Origin: VAZQ01 sp963712565
GTDB taxonomy: Bacteria; Pseudomonadota; Alphaproteobacteria; Rhizobiales; Xanthobacteraceae
Direction of reading: 5' to 3'
Assembly (NCBI GenBank): GCA_963712565.1
Contig: CAVQIP010000053.1
Coordinates: 62,001 to 126,000 of the forward strand
Length of the DNA: 64,000 bases
The stretch's first letter is position 1. Each line of letters opens with the position of its first letter. This document shows positions 19,818 to 28,960 of this stretch, one piece after another. Both the position numbers and the translations under genes were made by a program. The notes under the pieces were generated by a model, which was given only the letters and a program-made list of their open reading frames with translations, was not told the DNA's origin and did not search any database.

Positions 19818-19901
19818 GTTCTTCTCCCTGGCTCGAGGAGGACAAGCGACGGAGAACGCCGGACGGAAGTGCGTGAAGGCGTCATCCGCGGTCCGTCCTC
19901 G

Positions 19902-22181
19902 TCATCCGCTGACGTTGAACGCCGCGAGTGCGGCCATGTTGACGAGTTGCGCATCGTTGGCCGAGAGCGGCACGATTTGCACCGGCCGATCGAGTCCGAC
20001 CAGGATCGGGCCGATCACGGTCGCGCCCCCCATCTCCTGCAACAGCTTGGTCGAGATCGAGGCGGAATGGAATGCCGGCATGATGAGCACGTTGGCGGGG
20101 CCCGACAGCCGACAGAACGGATAGGCGTCGCGCAAGTCCATGTTGAGCGCGACATCGGCCGCCATGTCGCCGTCATATTCGAAATCGACCCGCCGCTGGT
20201 CGAGGATGCGCACCGCCCCCTGCACGTGGGCCGCTCGCTCGCCCGGCGGATGGCCGAAGGTCGAAAACGCCAGCAGCGCGACGCGCGGCTCGGAGCCGAA
20301 CCGGCGCGCAACCCCCGCGGCCTCGACCGCGATATCGGCCAAAATCTCGGCATTGGGCATTTCGGTCACGGCGGTGTCGGCGACCAGGACGGTATGTCCG
20401 CGCGCGAGCACGAGCGACACGCCCATCACGCGGTGGCCGGGCTTGGGATCGATGCAGCGGCGAATGTCCGCCAGCGCCACCGAGAAATTGCGGGTGACGC
20501 CGGTGACCATGGCATCGGCGTCGCCGAGCGCGACCATGCAGGCGGCGAAATGATTGCGGTCCTGGTTGACGAGACGCTGCACGTCGCGCTGCAGGAAGCC
20601 GCGACGCTGCAGCCGCTCGTACAGAAAGGCGGCATAGGCGGCGTTGCGATGCGACAGCCGCGCGTTGATGATCTCGATGCCGCCGCCGAGCTCGATGCCG
20701 AGCGTGCGCGCGCTGTCGCGCACGCGGTCCTCGCGGCCCACCAACAGCGCGGTACCGAGACCCTCGTGGACGAAGCTGGCCGCGGCGCGGATCACCTGCT
20801 CCTCCTCGCCCTCGGCGAAGACCACGCGCTGGGGCCGCCGCCGCAGCCGCTCGTACACGCGCTGCAGGACGCCGGCCACCGGATCGCGGCGCGAGCGCAG
20901 CTGCGCCCGGTAGGCGTCCATGTCGACGATGGGGCGCCGCGCGACGCCGGTGTTCATGGCGGCGGTGGCGACGGCGGGCGGGACGAACGAGATCAACCGC
21001 GGATCGAACGGCACCGGAATGATGTATTCGGGACCATATTTCGGCCGGCTGCCATAGGCGGCGGCGACCTCGTCGGGGACGTCCTCGCGGGCAAGCGCGG
21101 CGAGCGCGTTGGCGGCGGCGATCTTCATCTCCATGTTGATCGCGGTCGCGCGCACGTCGAGGGCGCCGCGAAAGATGTAGGGAAAGCCGAGCACGTTGTT
21201 GATCTGGTTCGGATAGTCCGAGCGGCCGGTTGCCATGATGGCGTCGCTGCGCACCTCCGCCACCTCCTCGGGGGTGATCTCCGGATCGGGGTTGGCCATG
21301 GCGAAGATGATCGGCTTTGCCGCCATCGATTTCACCATGTCCTTCGTCATCGCGCCCTTGGCCGAGAGCCCCAAGAAGACGTCGGCGCCGGCCAGCGCCT
21401 GGGCCAGCGTGCGGGCGGAGGTTTTCGCCGCGTGCGCCGACTTCCACTGATTCATGCCCTCGGTGCGGCCCTGATAGATGACGCCTTTGGTGTCGCACAG
21501 GATGATGTTGTCAGGGGTGAATCCGATCGCCTTGAGCAGCTCGAGGCAGGCGATGCCGGCGGCGCCCGCGCCGTTGCACACCAGCTTGGTCGATTTGATG
21601 TCGCGCCCGGTGAGATCGAGCGCATTGATCAGGCCGGCCGCCGCGATGATCGCGGTGCCGTGCTGATCGTCGTGGAATACAGGAATGTCGAGCAGCTCCC
21701 GCAACCGCTGCTCGATGACGAAGCACTCGGGCGCACGGATGTCCTCGAGATTGATGCCGCCCCAACTCTTGCCGAGCAGCTTGACGCAATTGACGATCTC
21801 GTCGGGATCCTCGGACGACACCTCGAGATCGATCGAATCGATGTCGGCAAAGCGCTTGAACAGCACCGCCTTGCCCTCCATGACCGGTTTCGCCGCAAGC
21901 GCCCCGCGATTGCCCAGGCCGAGGATGGCAGTCCCGTTGGTGATGACGGCGACGAAATTGCCCTTGGTGGTGTAGTCGAAGGCGCGGTCTTCATCCGCCG
22001 CAATGGCCAGCACCGGGACGGCGACGCCGGGCGAGTAGGCCAGGGACAGGTCGCGCTGCGTCGCCATTGGCTTGGTGGCGACCACTTCGAGCTTGCCAGG
22101 ACGGCCCTGGCTGTGGAACAGCAGCGCTTCCTGGTCGGTGAAGGTCGGTCGTGTGCCGCGGCCGTCGCTCTTCGAAGACAT
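19902..22181 (-). CDS. maeB: NADP-dependent malic enzyme with phosphotransacetylase-like domain
   Basis: 759 residues, intact. The N-terminal malic enzyme domain (to about residue 430) has LAYSPGVAVPVLAI, VVAVITNGTAILGLGN (read here as FVAVITNGTAILGLGN) and ECFVIEQRLRELLDIPVFHDDQHGTA. The C-terminal ~330 residues form a phosphate acetyl/butyryl transferase-like domain with VFAEGEEEQVIRAA. This two-domain layout is the proteobacterial MaeB form. It decarboxylates malate to pyruvate and makes NADPH; the C-terminal domain is regulatory in characterised homologues. Confidence 0.95.
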   Translation of the reverse strand: MSSKSDGRGTRPTFTDQEALLFHSQGRPGKLEVVATKPMATQRDLSLAYSPGVAVPVLAIAADEDRAFDYTTKGNFVAVITNGTAILGLGNRGALAAKPVMEGKAVLFKRFADIDSIDLEVSSEDPDEIVNCVKLLGKSWGGINLEDIRAPECFVIEQRLRELLDIPVFHDDQHGTAIIAAAGLINALDLTGRDIKSTKLVCNGAGAAGIACLELLKAIGFTPDNIILCDTKGVIYQGRTEGMNQWKSAHAAKTSARTLAQALAGADVFLGLSAKGAMTKDMVKSMAAKPIIFAMANPDPEITPEEVAEVRSDAIMATGRSDYPNQINNVLGFPYIFRGALDVRATAINMEMKIAAANALAALAREDVPDEVAAAYGSRPKYGPEYIIPVPFDPRLISFVPPAVATAAMNTGVARRPIVDMDAYRAQLRSRRDPVAGVLQRVYERLRRRPQRVVFAEGEEEQVIRAAASFVHEGLGTALLVGREDRVRDSARTLGIELGGGIEIINARLSHRNAAYAAFLYERLQRRGFLQRDVQRLVNQDRNHFAACMVALGDADAMVTGVTRNFSVALADIRRCIDPKPGHRVMGVSLVLARGHTVLVADTAVTEMPNAEILADIAVEAAGVARRFGSEPRVALLAFSTFGHPPGERAAHVQGAVRILDQRRVDFEYDGDMAADVALNMDLRDAYPFCRLSGPANVLIMPAFHSASISTKLLQEMGGATVIGPILVGLDRPVQIVPLSANDAQLVNMAALAAFNVSG

Positions 22182-22455
22182 CTCAACCCCTTACCCACGC
22201 TCAAGTTGTACGCTCAGTCGCACGCTCACGCCGCACGCTCGCGTCGCATGGCCGCAGAGCCAAGGTAGCGGATCGAACGGCCGCGGCTCAAGGGAAGCGG
22301 TAAAATCGTTGCGGCCGTATCCGGGGTCACCGCAAGGAAAATGGTGTCCAGCCCTCCCCCACAGGTTGGCACCGTCGATAATTGAACCGAACGGAGGATG
22401 GGGGTAATCGATAGATGGGCGACGCATATTTCTTTGCGCGTAGGGCAGCCATGCC

Positions 22456-22779
22456 ATGATTCGCTTCGTTCTCCGGTTCTTCGGTCTGTTGTTGCTCGCC
22501 CTGGGCTTCATCTTCCTGGTCCACGACGGCACCAAGTCGATCGCCGACCAGACGATATATATCAGCAGCGTGGGCTCGATCTGGGAGAACGTCCACCAGA
22601 GCTCGCTGGTGGCGCTGCAGCCGATGGTCGAGCGGCTGGCCGGGTCGTGGGCCTGGGTCAGCGTGGTCCAGCCTTACTTTCTCCAGCAGCCGGTCTCGCT
22701 CGTGCTGGCTATCATCGGCGCCATCCTGATCCTGCTCGGCCGCAAGAAAAAGCCGCTGATCGGATACGCACGCGATTGA
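22456..22779 (+). CDS. Small two-helix membrane protein, unknown function
   Basis: 107 residues. An N-terminal helix (RFVLRFFGLLLLALGFIFLV) and a C-terminal helix (PVSLVLAIIGAILILLGRKKK) flank a soluble loop of about 55 residues rich in Ser, Val and Trp. The positive C-terminal tail suggests both ends in the cytoplasm with the loop outside. This layout occurs in many uncharacterised Bradyrhizobium-type proteins. It is divergent from maeB and transcribed toward the GlcG-like gene, so it is probably monocistronic. Confidence 0.75.
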   Translation: MIRFVLRFFGLLLLALGFIFLVHDGTKSIADQTIYISSVGSIWENVHQSSLVALQPMVERLAGSWAWVSVVQPYFLQQPVSLVLAIIGAILILLGRKKKPLIGYARD

Positions 22780-22854
22780 GCGCGCAGACAAAGGCCGCGG
22801 CGTTGCCGCCACGGCCTCTTATGGAACGACCAACCTTGCGATCGACGCGCCCGC

Positions 22855-23364
22855 CTATTTGAAGGTGTCGACGCCGGCCTTGCAGACTTGTCCGTCTTGC
22901 GCTCCGGTACCGCCGCTGCAGCCCATCGCGCCGATGATCTTGCCGCCCGACATGATCGGAATGCCCCCCTCGGATGCAACGATCCCGTCGAGCGTCAGCA
23001 GATATACATTCGCCGGGTTGGCGGCCAAGGCGTCCTGGAAGGCCTTGGTCGGACGGCGGAAGGTGGCCGCCGCCTTGGCCTTGTGCTGCGCGATCTGGAT
23101 CGAGGCGAACTGGGTGTTGTCCATCCTGCTGAAGTGGACGAGATAGCCCCCGTTCGTCACCACGGCGATCGCCATGAACCATCCGTTCTTCTTCGCCTCC
23201 GCCTCGGCAGCTTCGATCGCCTTCTTCGCTTGCTCGAGATTGACTCCCGGGCTGCCATAAGCTGGGGGTGCGGGCGGCGGTGCAGCGGGCTGCTGCGCCC
23301 AAGCTCCGGCGCCGAGGGTTAACGCGGCGCATACTGTGAGCGGCACTAGAAAACGACTACGCAT
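22855..23364 (-). CDS. Secreted GlcG/HbpS (DUF336) family protein
   Basis: 169 residues with a signal peptide (MRSRFLVPLTVCAALTLGAG, cleavage likely near AWAQ) and a Pro/Ala-rich linker. The mature part fits the GlcG/HbpS fold: LEQAKKAIEAAEAEAKKNGW, VVTNGGYLVHFSRMD, ...IAQHKAKAAATF, GIPIMSGGKIIGAMGCSGG. Family members are haem-binding or cobalamin/1,2-propanediol-linked proteins. Two cysteines near the end (GCSGG and QVCKAG) could form a disulphide. Convergent with the small membrane protein; upstream region shared with msrA. Ligand unknown. Confidence 0.87.
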   Translation of the reverse strand: MRSRFLVPLTVCAALTLGAGAWAQQPAAPPPAPPAYGSPGVNLEQAKKAIEAAEAEAKKNGWFMAIAVVTNGGYLVHFSRMDNTQFASIQIAQHKAKAAATFRRPTKAFQDALAANPANVYLLTLDGIVASEGGIPIMSGGKIIGAMGCSGGTGAQDGQVCKAGVDTFK

Positions 23365-23604
23365 GAAAGCGTCCTCCCATCTTTCGTTTTTCCGGCACCG
23401 GGGTCGATGCGCGGAGCGCATGTGCTGGCGCTGAGCGAGAGCATATGGGCACAAATGCAGCGGCGGAATAGGGTCCGAGCGCAGCCCCACGCGGCCGTGA
23501 TATCCGCGCGGCTGTCGCGACCGTTGGTCGAGGCGGCGCGCAGGACGGGTGCGCAACTGCGACGCGGCGCCTATATTGCTGTCAGGATCACGGGAGACGT
23601 TGCC

Positions 23605-24279
23605 ATGTTCATGTTCAAGAAAAAGCTCGAAATGCCGTCGGCTGCCGAGGCGTTGCCGGGCCGTCCGACGCCGATCTCGACCGCGCGCGAGCATTTCGTC
23701 CTGCACCGACCGCTGAAGGGGCCGTACCCGGACGGATTTGAAACCGCGATGTTCGGCATGGGCTGTTTCTGGGGCGCCGAGCGCAAGTTCTGGGAACTGG
23801 GCGAGGGCATCCACACCACCGCCGTCGGCTACGCCGCCGGCCATACGCCCAATCCCACCTATCAGGAGGTCTGCACCGGCCGCACCGGCCACAACGAAGT
23901 GGTGCTGGTGGTCTACGATCCGAAGAAGATCTCCTACGAACGGTTGCTCAAGACATTTTGGGAGAACCACGATCCGACCCAAGGCATGCGCCAGGGCAAC
24001 GACGCCGGCACCCAGTATCGTTCCGGCATTTACGTGTTCACGCCCGAGCAGCGCAAAGCGGCGGAGGCTTCGAAGGCGATGTACGACAAGGAACTCAAGG
24101 CGCGGCGCTTCGATGCGATCACCACCGAGATCCTCGATGCGCCACCCTTCTACTTCGCCGAGGACTACCATCAGCAGTATCTGGCGAAGAACCCGATGGG
24201 CTATTGCGGCCTGGGCGGCACCGGCGTGAGCTGTCCGATCGGCGTAGCCGACAAGGCGACCCAATCCACGCCGGCTTGA
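23605..24279 (+). CDS. msrA: Peptide methionine-S-sulfoxide reductase MsrA
   Basis: 224 residues, intact. The catalytic motif GCFWG places the nucleophilic cysteine at residue 54; YAAGHTPNPTYQEVCTGRTGHNE and ...FAEDYHQQYL are conserved MsrA blocks. C-terminal cysteines in YCGLGGTGVSCP can act as recycling cysteines. The start is the ATG that gives MFMFKKKLEMPSAAEALPGR; the open frame extends further upstream but without coding character. It reduces the S-epimer of methionine sulfoxide in oxidised proteins using thioredoxin. Confidence 0.95.
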   Translation: MFMFKKKLEMPSAAEALPGRPTPISTAREHFVLHRPLKGPYPDGFETAMFGMGCFWGAERKFWELGEGIHTTAVGYAAGHTPNPTYQEVCTGRTGHNEVVLVVYDPKKISYERLLKTFWENHDPTQGMRQGNDAGTQYRSGIYVFTPEQRKAAEASKAMYDKELKARRFDAITTEILDAPPFYFAEDYHQQYLAKNPMGYCGLGGTGVSCPIGVADKATQSTPA

Positions 24280-24500
24280 CGGCAGCGCGCACGAACTGAG
24301 GCAGGCGACTGCGCCGCGGTCGCCTCGCCGTCACGATGCAGACGTGGCAGCCAAGGTCAGCGCTGCCGGCTCATCCCTATCCGTCGCCTCGCGCCGATTG
24401 TAGGATGCGGCGTGAACGCGCATCGGCAGAGCAACATTTCCGGCCTCGTCTCGGGCAGCGCGTCACGATCCCGCGCTTTGAATCGGCAATGGAGAGCTTG

Positions 24501-25466
24501 ATGCGCGCCGTTCGTTCCCTCGTGCTTGGTCTCGTCTGTGTCTGTCTGCTCGCGCCGGCGCAAGCCGCCGACAAATATCCCAGCCGTCCGGTGCATTGGG
24601 TCGTCGGCTTTGCAGCGGGCGGGCCCAACGACATCGTCGCCCGGATCGTGGGCGAGTGGCTCTCGGCCCATCTCGGCCAGCAATTCGTCATCGAAAACCG
24701 CGTCGGATCGGGCGGCATGATCGCGGCCAATGCGGTGATCAACTCGCCGCCCGACGGCTACACCATCATGTTCGTCGCTCCCAACAACGCCATCGGTGCG
24801 ACGCTGTACAAAAATCTCCCGTTCGTATTTCTGCGCGACACCGCACCGGTCGCCGGCATGATGCGGCTGACCAACGTCATGGTGGTGCCGCCTTCGCTGC
24901 CGGTGAAGACCGTCGCCGAGTTCATCGCGCACGCCAAGGCCAATCCGGGAAAGCTCAGCTACGCGTCCTCCGGCAATGGCACCTCCGTTCACATGTCGGC
25001 GGAGTTGTTCAAGTCGATGGCGGGCCTCGACATGGTGCACGTGCCTTATCGCGGCTCGGCGGCGGCCTATCCCGATCTCATGACCGGCAAGGTCCACGTG
25101 CTGTTCGACAACCTGCCGGGATCGGTCGAGTTCGTCCGAACCGGCAAACTGCGCGCGCTCGGCGTGACGACCGCGGCGCGTTCGGACGCGCTGCCGGATG
25201 TTCCCACCGTCGGCGAGACCGTCCCGGGCTACGAGGCCAGCGTCTTCTATGGAATTTCCGCTCCCAAGGGCACCCCGCCGGAGGCCATCGAGGTGTTGAA
25301 CAAAGCCATCACCGCCGCCTTGGCCGACCCGAAGATGAAAGCGCGCATCGCCGAGCTCGGCGGCACGCCGATGCCGATGTCGCCGGCCGAATTCGGCAGG
25401 CTGCTGAGGGAGGAAACGGAGAAATGGGGCGCGGTGGTGAGGGCCGCGGGTATCTCGGTCGACTGA
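24501..25466 (+). CDS. Bug-family (TctC-type) periplasmic binding protein, copy 1
   Basis: 321 residues from an ATG with a GGAGAG Shine-Dalgarno four bases upstream; an ATG at 24489 is also in frame. Signal peptide ends near LLAPAQAADKYP. The Bug fold is seen in YPSRPVHWVVGFAAGGPNDIVAR, SPPDGYTIMFV, and the C-terminal PMSPAEFGRLLREETEKWG. Such proteins capture carboxylates, nicotinate or aromatic acids. No tctA/tctB is adjacent, so it is an orphan receptor that must borrow a permease or act in sensing. Ligand unknown. Confidence 0.9.
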   Translation: MRAVRSLVLGLVCVCLLAPAQAADKYPSRPVHWVVGFAAGGPNDIVARIVGEWLSAHLGQQFVIENRVGSGGMIAANAVINSPPDGYTIMFVAPNNAIGATLYKNLPFVFLRDTAPVAGMMRLTNVMVVPPSLPVKTVAEFIAHAKANPGKLSYASSGNGTSVHMSAELFKSMAGLDMVHVPYRGSAAAYPDLMTGKVHVLFDNLPGSVEFVRTGKLRALGVTTAARSDALPDVPTVGETVPGYEASVFYGISAPKGTPPEAIEVLNKAITAALADPKMKARIAELGGTPMPMSPAEFGRLLREETEKWGAVVRAAGISVD

Positions 25467-25499
25467 CCGCGGTCGCAAACGCTCGCCGCGCTCGCCCGG

Positions 25500-25525
25500 C
25501 CGAAGTCGGATTTGCCCGACTTCGG
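25500..25525. terminator. Bidirectional hairpin between convergent genes
   Basis: CCGAAGTCGG (25500-25509) and CCGACTTCGG (25516-25525) pair perfectly around a 6-base loop, in the 88-bp gap between a plus-strand and a minus-strand gene that converge. The position suits a two-way terminator, though T tracts are weak. The AAGTCGG/CCGACTT core is shared with the palindrome cluster at 51410-51577, so this is also a member of a repeat family. Confidence 0.55.
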
Positions 25526-25554
25526 CCCGTGCCGAACGATCGCTTCGGCCCCCG

Positions 25555-26232
25555 TTACTTCTTCACATGCTTGCGCAGGAAATCGAGGGTGCGCTGCCAC
25601 GCAGTCTTGGCGCTCGCATCGTGGAAGCTGCCGCGCTCGTCGCAATGAAAGCCATGCTGGGCGTCGGGATAGACGTGGATTTCGGTGTCGCGCCCGCGCT
25701 TCTGCTTGATCATCTCGACGTCGGTCATCGGGATCGAGGCATCCTTCTCGCCGAAGTGCATCAGGGTCGGCACTTTCGGCTTCTCGTCGGCATTCTTGGC
25801 GATCTGCCCGCCGTAGTAGCAGACGGCCGCCGAAAGGCCGCTGAGCTTGCAGGCCGCGAGGAAGGCGATGGTGCCGCCCATGCAAAAGCCCATGATGGCG
25901 ACCGGGCCGTCCTTCTTGAGCTCGTCGATTGCGGCCTGCGTGTCGCGCAGCATCGCGCCCCAATCCGGATTGGCGACGAACTTGCGCGCGTTGGCGATCT
26001 CGTCCGGCGTATAGCCGCATTCGAAGTTCTTGGTCTGACGGTCGAACAGTGCCGGCGCCACCGCCGCATAGCCCTCCGCAGCGAGCCGGTCGCAGACCGC
26101 GCGGATGTGGTGGTTGACGCCGAAGATTTCCTGGATGACTACGATGCCGCCTTTGGCGGGGCCGGACGGATCGGCGCGATAGGCACCCAACTGAAACTTG
26201 TCGGATGACGTGAGCGAGAACTGCTTACCCAA
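25555..26232 (-). CDS. Dienelactone hydrolase family protein
   Basis: 225 residues with a TTG start (MGKQFSLTSSDKFQLG), chosen because a perfect AGGAGG lies five bases upstream (CCTCCT at 26238-26243). Catalytic cysteine C117 in GFCMGG; Asp and His are in FGEKDASIPMTD and DAQHGFH; the glutamate of the DLH relay is in VIQEIFGVN. Cys in place of Ser is the DLH hallmark. It opens dienelactones in chlorocatechol-type ring-cleavage pathways, though many members have other esterase roles. It is close to a luciferase-like monooxygenase but on its own start. Confidence 0.92.
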   Translation of the reverse strand: MGKQFSLTSSDKFQLGAYRADPSGPAKGGIVVIQEIFGVNHHIRAVCDRLAAEGYAAVAPALFDRQTKNFECGYTPDEIANARKFVANPDWGAMLRDTQAAIDELKKDGPVAIMGFCMGGTIAFLAACKLSGLSAAVCYYGGQIAKNADEKPKVPTLMHFGEKDASIPMTDVEMIKQKRGRDTEIHVYPDAQHGFHCDERGSFHDASAKTAWQRTLDFLRKHVKK

Positions 26233-26400
26233 GACGACCTCCTGTGCATGCTGCCGGCCGGGCGCAGTATCGTGTGCCGGCTCGGACCGCGCAATTTCAC
26301 GCTTTCGCCGCGACAAAGCAACTACCGCCGTCGTCGCCCGTCTCCGCCGCGCGCGACCGCAACGAGTTCCGGCACGGCTTGAAGCCGCGGCCGAACCTGT

Positions 26401-27417
26401 TCATGCCGTTCGAGCGCGCAGGCCGAACGCCTCCGCCAGCAGCTCGTAGGAGCGCCGGCGGGCGGCGTGGTCGTAAATCATGGTCGTGACCATCACCTCG
26501 TCGGCTTTGGTGGCGGCGATCATCGCCGACAGCCGCTCCACCATCGTCGCCTGCGTGCCGACGAACAGGCGGGCGCGATTGCGCGCGATCAGCGCGCGTT
26601 CGGCCGGCGAATAGGGATAGGCGGCGGCCTCCTGCGGGCTCGCCAGCGGCAGGTATTCGCCGCGCCTTCTGCGCACGAAGTTGAGATCGAGGGTGGAGGC
26701 CAGCCGTTCCGCCTCGGCTTCGCTGTCGGCGCAGATCGCGGCGCAAGCGAGAATGGCGTAGGGCGTCGCTCGCGCCGCCGACGGCTTGAACTGATCGCGG
26801 TAGCTCAGCATCGGCTCGATCGCATCGTGTTCGGCGAAATGATGCGCGAAGGCGAATCCGGTACCGACCATGGCGGCGAGTTGCGCGCTGTAACCGCTCG
26901 ATCCGAGCAGCCAGATCGGCGGCAGCGCGACGTCGTCCGGCATGGCCCGCACGGAGCGAAACGGATGGCCTTCGGGAAAACCGTTGCTCTCGAACAGCAA
27001 CAGCTCCTGGAACCGCTGCAGGAAATCGTCCTCGCCGCCGGCATCCTGTCGCCGCCGTAGCGCATAGGACGTGACGGGATCGGTGCCGGGGGCGCGGCCG
27101 AGCCCGAGATCGATGCGTCCGGGAAACAGCGCCTCCAGCACTTTGAAGCGTTCGGCCACCATCAGCGGCGCATGATTCGGCAGCATGACGCCGCCCGAGC
27201 CCACGCGCATATGCTGGGTCGCCGCCGCGATCTGTCCGATCATGATGTCGGGCGCGGAGCTCGCGATCGAGGGCAGGTTGTGGTGCTCGGCGACCCAATA
27301 GCGCGTGAAACCGAGGCGGTCGGCGAGGCGCGCGAGGTCGAGCGAATTGTGCAACGAAACCGCGCCGGAGGAACCGTCGGCCACCGGCGAAAGATCGAGG
27401 ATGGAGAGGGGAACCAT
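26401..27417 (-). CDS. LLM-class flavin-dependent oxidoreductase (luciferase-like)
   Basis: 338 residues, intact. TIM-barrel luciferase-family motifs: RYWVAEHHNLPSIASSAP, IRVGSGGVMLPNHAPL (here MRVGSGGVMLPNHAPL), FPGRIDLGLGRAPGTD and WLLGSSGYSAQLAA. These match the YhbW/MsnO8-type single-component group that uses FMNH2 supplied by a separate reductase. The substrate is unknown; family members oxidise aldehydes, alkanesulfonates or heterocycles. It ends 168 bp upstream of the dienelactone hydrolase start on the same strand. Confidence 0.92.
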   Translation of the reverse strand: MVPLSILDLSPVADGSSGAVSLHNSLDLARLADRLGFTRYWVAEHHNLPSIASSAPDIMIGQIAAATQHMRVGSGGVMLPNHAPLMVAERFKVLEALFPGRIDLGLGRAPGTDPVTSYALRRRQDAGGEDDFLQRFQELLLFESNGFPEGHPFRSVRAMPDDVALPPIWLLGSSGYSAQLAAMVGTGFAFAHHFAEHDAIEPMLSYRDQFKPSAARATPYAILACAAICADSEAEAERLASTLDLNFVRRRRGEYLPLASPQEAAAYPYSPAERALIARNRARLFVGTQATMVERLSAMIAATKADEVMVTTMIYDHAARRRSYELLAEAFGLRARTA

Positions 27418-27436
27418 GAGCGCCGAAACTAGACCT

Positions 27437-27727
27437 TCAGAACGGCCATGGGCGGCGCAAGCGCCAATCCTTCTTCCAGCCGGTCAGCTGGCCTTTGCGG
27501 AACTGTAGCGCCAGCGCGGAGTCGGACGGATAGAACCCGGGAATGCCGGGAGACCCGTAGGCGAGATAGATTTCCGAGCCAGGCTTTCCGGAGTGATACA
27601 CGAGCGGCACGCCGAGCGCGATCGAAGCTTCCTCGGGGGTCATGCCGAAGGCGAGGGGCGCGGTGTTGGATTGCGTCCCGCAAAAGGCGGCCCAGCACAT
27701 CCAAATCGACGCAACAACGCGTTTCAT
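27437..27727 (-). CDS. Small secreted protein, BamE-like pattern
   Basis: 96 residues. Signal peptide MKRVVASIWMCWAAFCGTQS; it contains a cysteine but not a clean lipobox, so lipoprotein status is uncertain. The mature part reads FGMTPEEASIALGVPLVYHSG, ...IYLAYGSPGIPGFYPSDSALALQFRKGQLTGWKKDW, which resembles the BamE/SmpA fold (G-M-T-x-x-E-x-x-x-x-L-G-x-P then a beta strand ending in a tryptophan). Fold similarity is my inference. It sits between the monooxygenase and the methyltransferase, all on the minus strand. Confidence 0.65.
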   Translation of the reverse strand: MKRVVASIWMCWAAFCGTQSNTAPLAFGMTPEEASIALGVPLVYHSGKPGSEIYLAYGSPGIPGFYPSDSALALQFRKGQLTGWKKDWRLRRPWPF

Positions 27728-27917
27728 GCCGGCTCTCGAGACGCGTCTTCGATGCAGCACGCCGCGAACACGCGCCGCATCTTCGATCCATTCGCGCAAG
27801 GCAGTCAAGGCTGCGGACTCGTCAGCGCTGCAAGCCCGGCGGCCAATCAAGGTATCGACCAAAGATCCTGCGGGACGGTGGTCGCGGCAGCGGCGAGCGC
27901 GCGTCAGCGATCGGGCG

Positions 27918-28619
27918 TCACGCCGCCGCGATCAGCCGCTGTGGCGGGTAGGGGACCTCCCCGTGGGCGCGGGCGGACTTCGTTCCCCAACAGACGTACC
28001 AGGAGCCGAACAGGAACTCCTCCATCTCGAAGTCGTCGACGACCGCGGCGAGATCCTTCCACGGTTCGATGAGCGGATTTCCGAGCATGGTGCGCTTCAT
28101 CAGCCACAGGCCGAAGGGCAGCGCCAGCCTGCCGCCGCGACCCGCTGGAACCTTGCCGTCCATGATGACGAGGCGGCCGCCCGGGCGCAGCTGCTGCAAT
28201 GCCCGCCGCAGCACGACGAGGTGATGCGGCATGGTGTTGTAGGAGAGGCCGAACAGTACGCCGTCGAGCGGCTCGGGCGCGAGGTAGTCCGCGGCGTCAC
28301 CCTGCGCGACTTCGACATTGCTCCAGCGCCGCCGTCGGCACATCGCCTGCGCCCGCGCCAGCATGCCGGCCGAAAGGTCGACACCATAGATCCGTCCGCT
28401 CGGTCCGACCGCGGCGCGCAGATAGGGGAAGTTGCGCCCGGTGCCGCACCCGATCTCGAGCACCCGATCGCCCGGCCGCAGCGCCAGGCGCTGCGCCGCC
28501 CGCTGACGGAAAAAGGGCGGGACAAAGAATAACCAATCGATAAAACCAATCAGGCCGGCGATGCGGTCATAGCGCGCAGCAATGAACGCAGGCTCACAAT
28601 CAACCCATTGATATGCCAC
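27918..28619 (-). CDS. Class I SAM-dependent methyltransferase
   Basis: 233 residues, intact. Motif I VLEIGCGTGRN at residues 53-63; acidic SAM-binding residue in GVDLSAGML; motif for target region FGLSYNTMPHHL; motif III LRPGGRLVIMDGK. UbiE/phosphatidylethanolamine-N-methyltransferase-type layout with a hydrophobic N-terminal segment (FIDWLFFVPPFF) that may bind membrane. The substrate, lipid or quinone, is not determinable. No operon partner is evident on either side. Confidence 0.88.
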   Translation of the reverse strand: MAYQWVDCEPAFIAARYDRIAGLIGFIDWLFFVPPFFRQRAAQRLALRPGDRVLEIGCGTGRNFPYLRAAVGPSGRIYGVDLSAGMLARAQAMCRRRRWSNVEVAQGDAADYLAPEPLDGVLFGLSYNTMPHHLVVLRRALQQLRPGGRLVIMDGKVPAGRGGRLALPFGLWLMKRTMLGNPLIEPWKDLAAVVDDFEMEEFLFGSWYVCWGTKSARAHGEVPYPPQRLIAAA

Positions 28620-28960
28620 CCGTCGCCCCCCGTGCGGCTAGCGGCCTTTTTGCTGTAAGCCGTTGCTGCCGCTATAGATCTGCCAGTCTCCACGCCGTCA
28701 CGCGGAGGTCCGTCGCGTTATCAGCGTGACGTGGGGCGGTGGCGGCGGCTAGACGGCATAAGGTCGCAGAATTTTACGAGATATTTATCTCGGCAGGCGC
28801 GGTGTCGGCCGGTAGGCGCGTTCGAGAACGGGTCGCCGGCGATCGCCTGTCGCGCGGCACCGCTGCGAGGGACCGCGCGGTCTGGGCCAGGAAGGGCCTC
28901 GAAACGCGAGGAGGGCCGACGACGCGAGCGGCACATCGGCCGTGTCGTCGCACACCGGCG
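28620..28960. other. Intergenic gap, methyltransferase / DMT transporter
   Basis: 341 bp with no supportable gene. A small stem CGAGAT - ATTT - ATCTCG lies at 28777-28792, in an AT-richer patch. The methyltransferase promoter should be at the low-number side of its start, near 28620-28740. Nothing else noted. Confidence 0.4.

Noticed and set aside
19536..22268. A 910-codon open frame on the plus strand opposite maeB
   Set aside because: Shadow of a high-GC gene: the minus strand encodes a recognisable malic enzyme, while this reading is rich in Arg/Ala/Gly and matches no fold.
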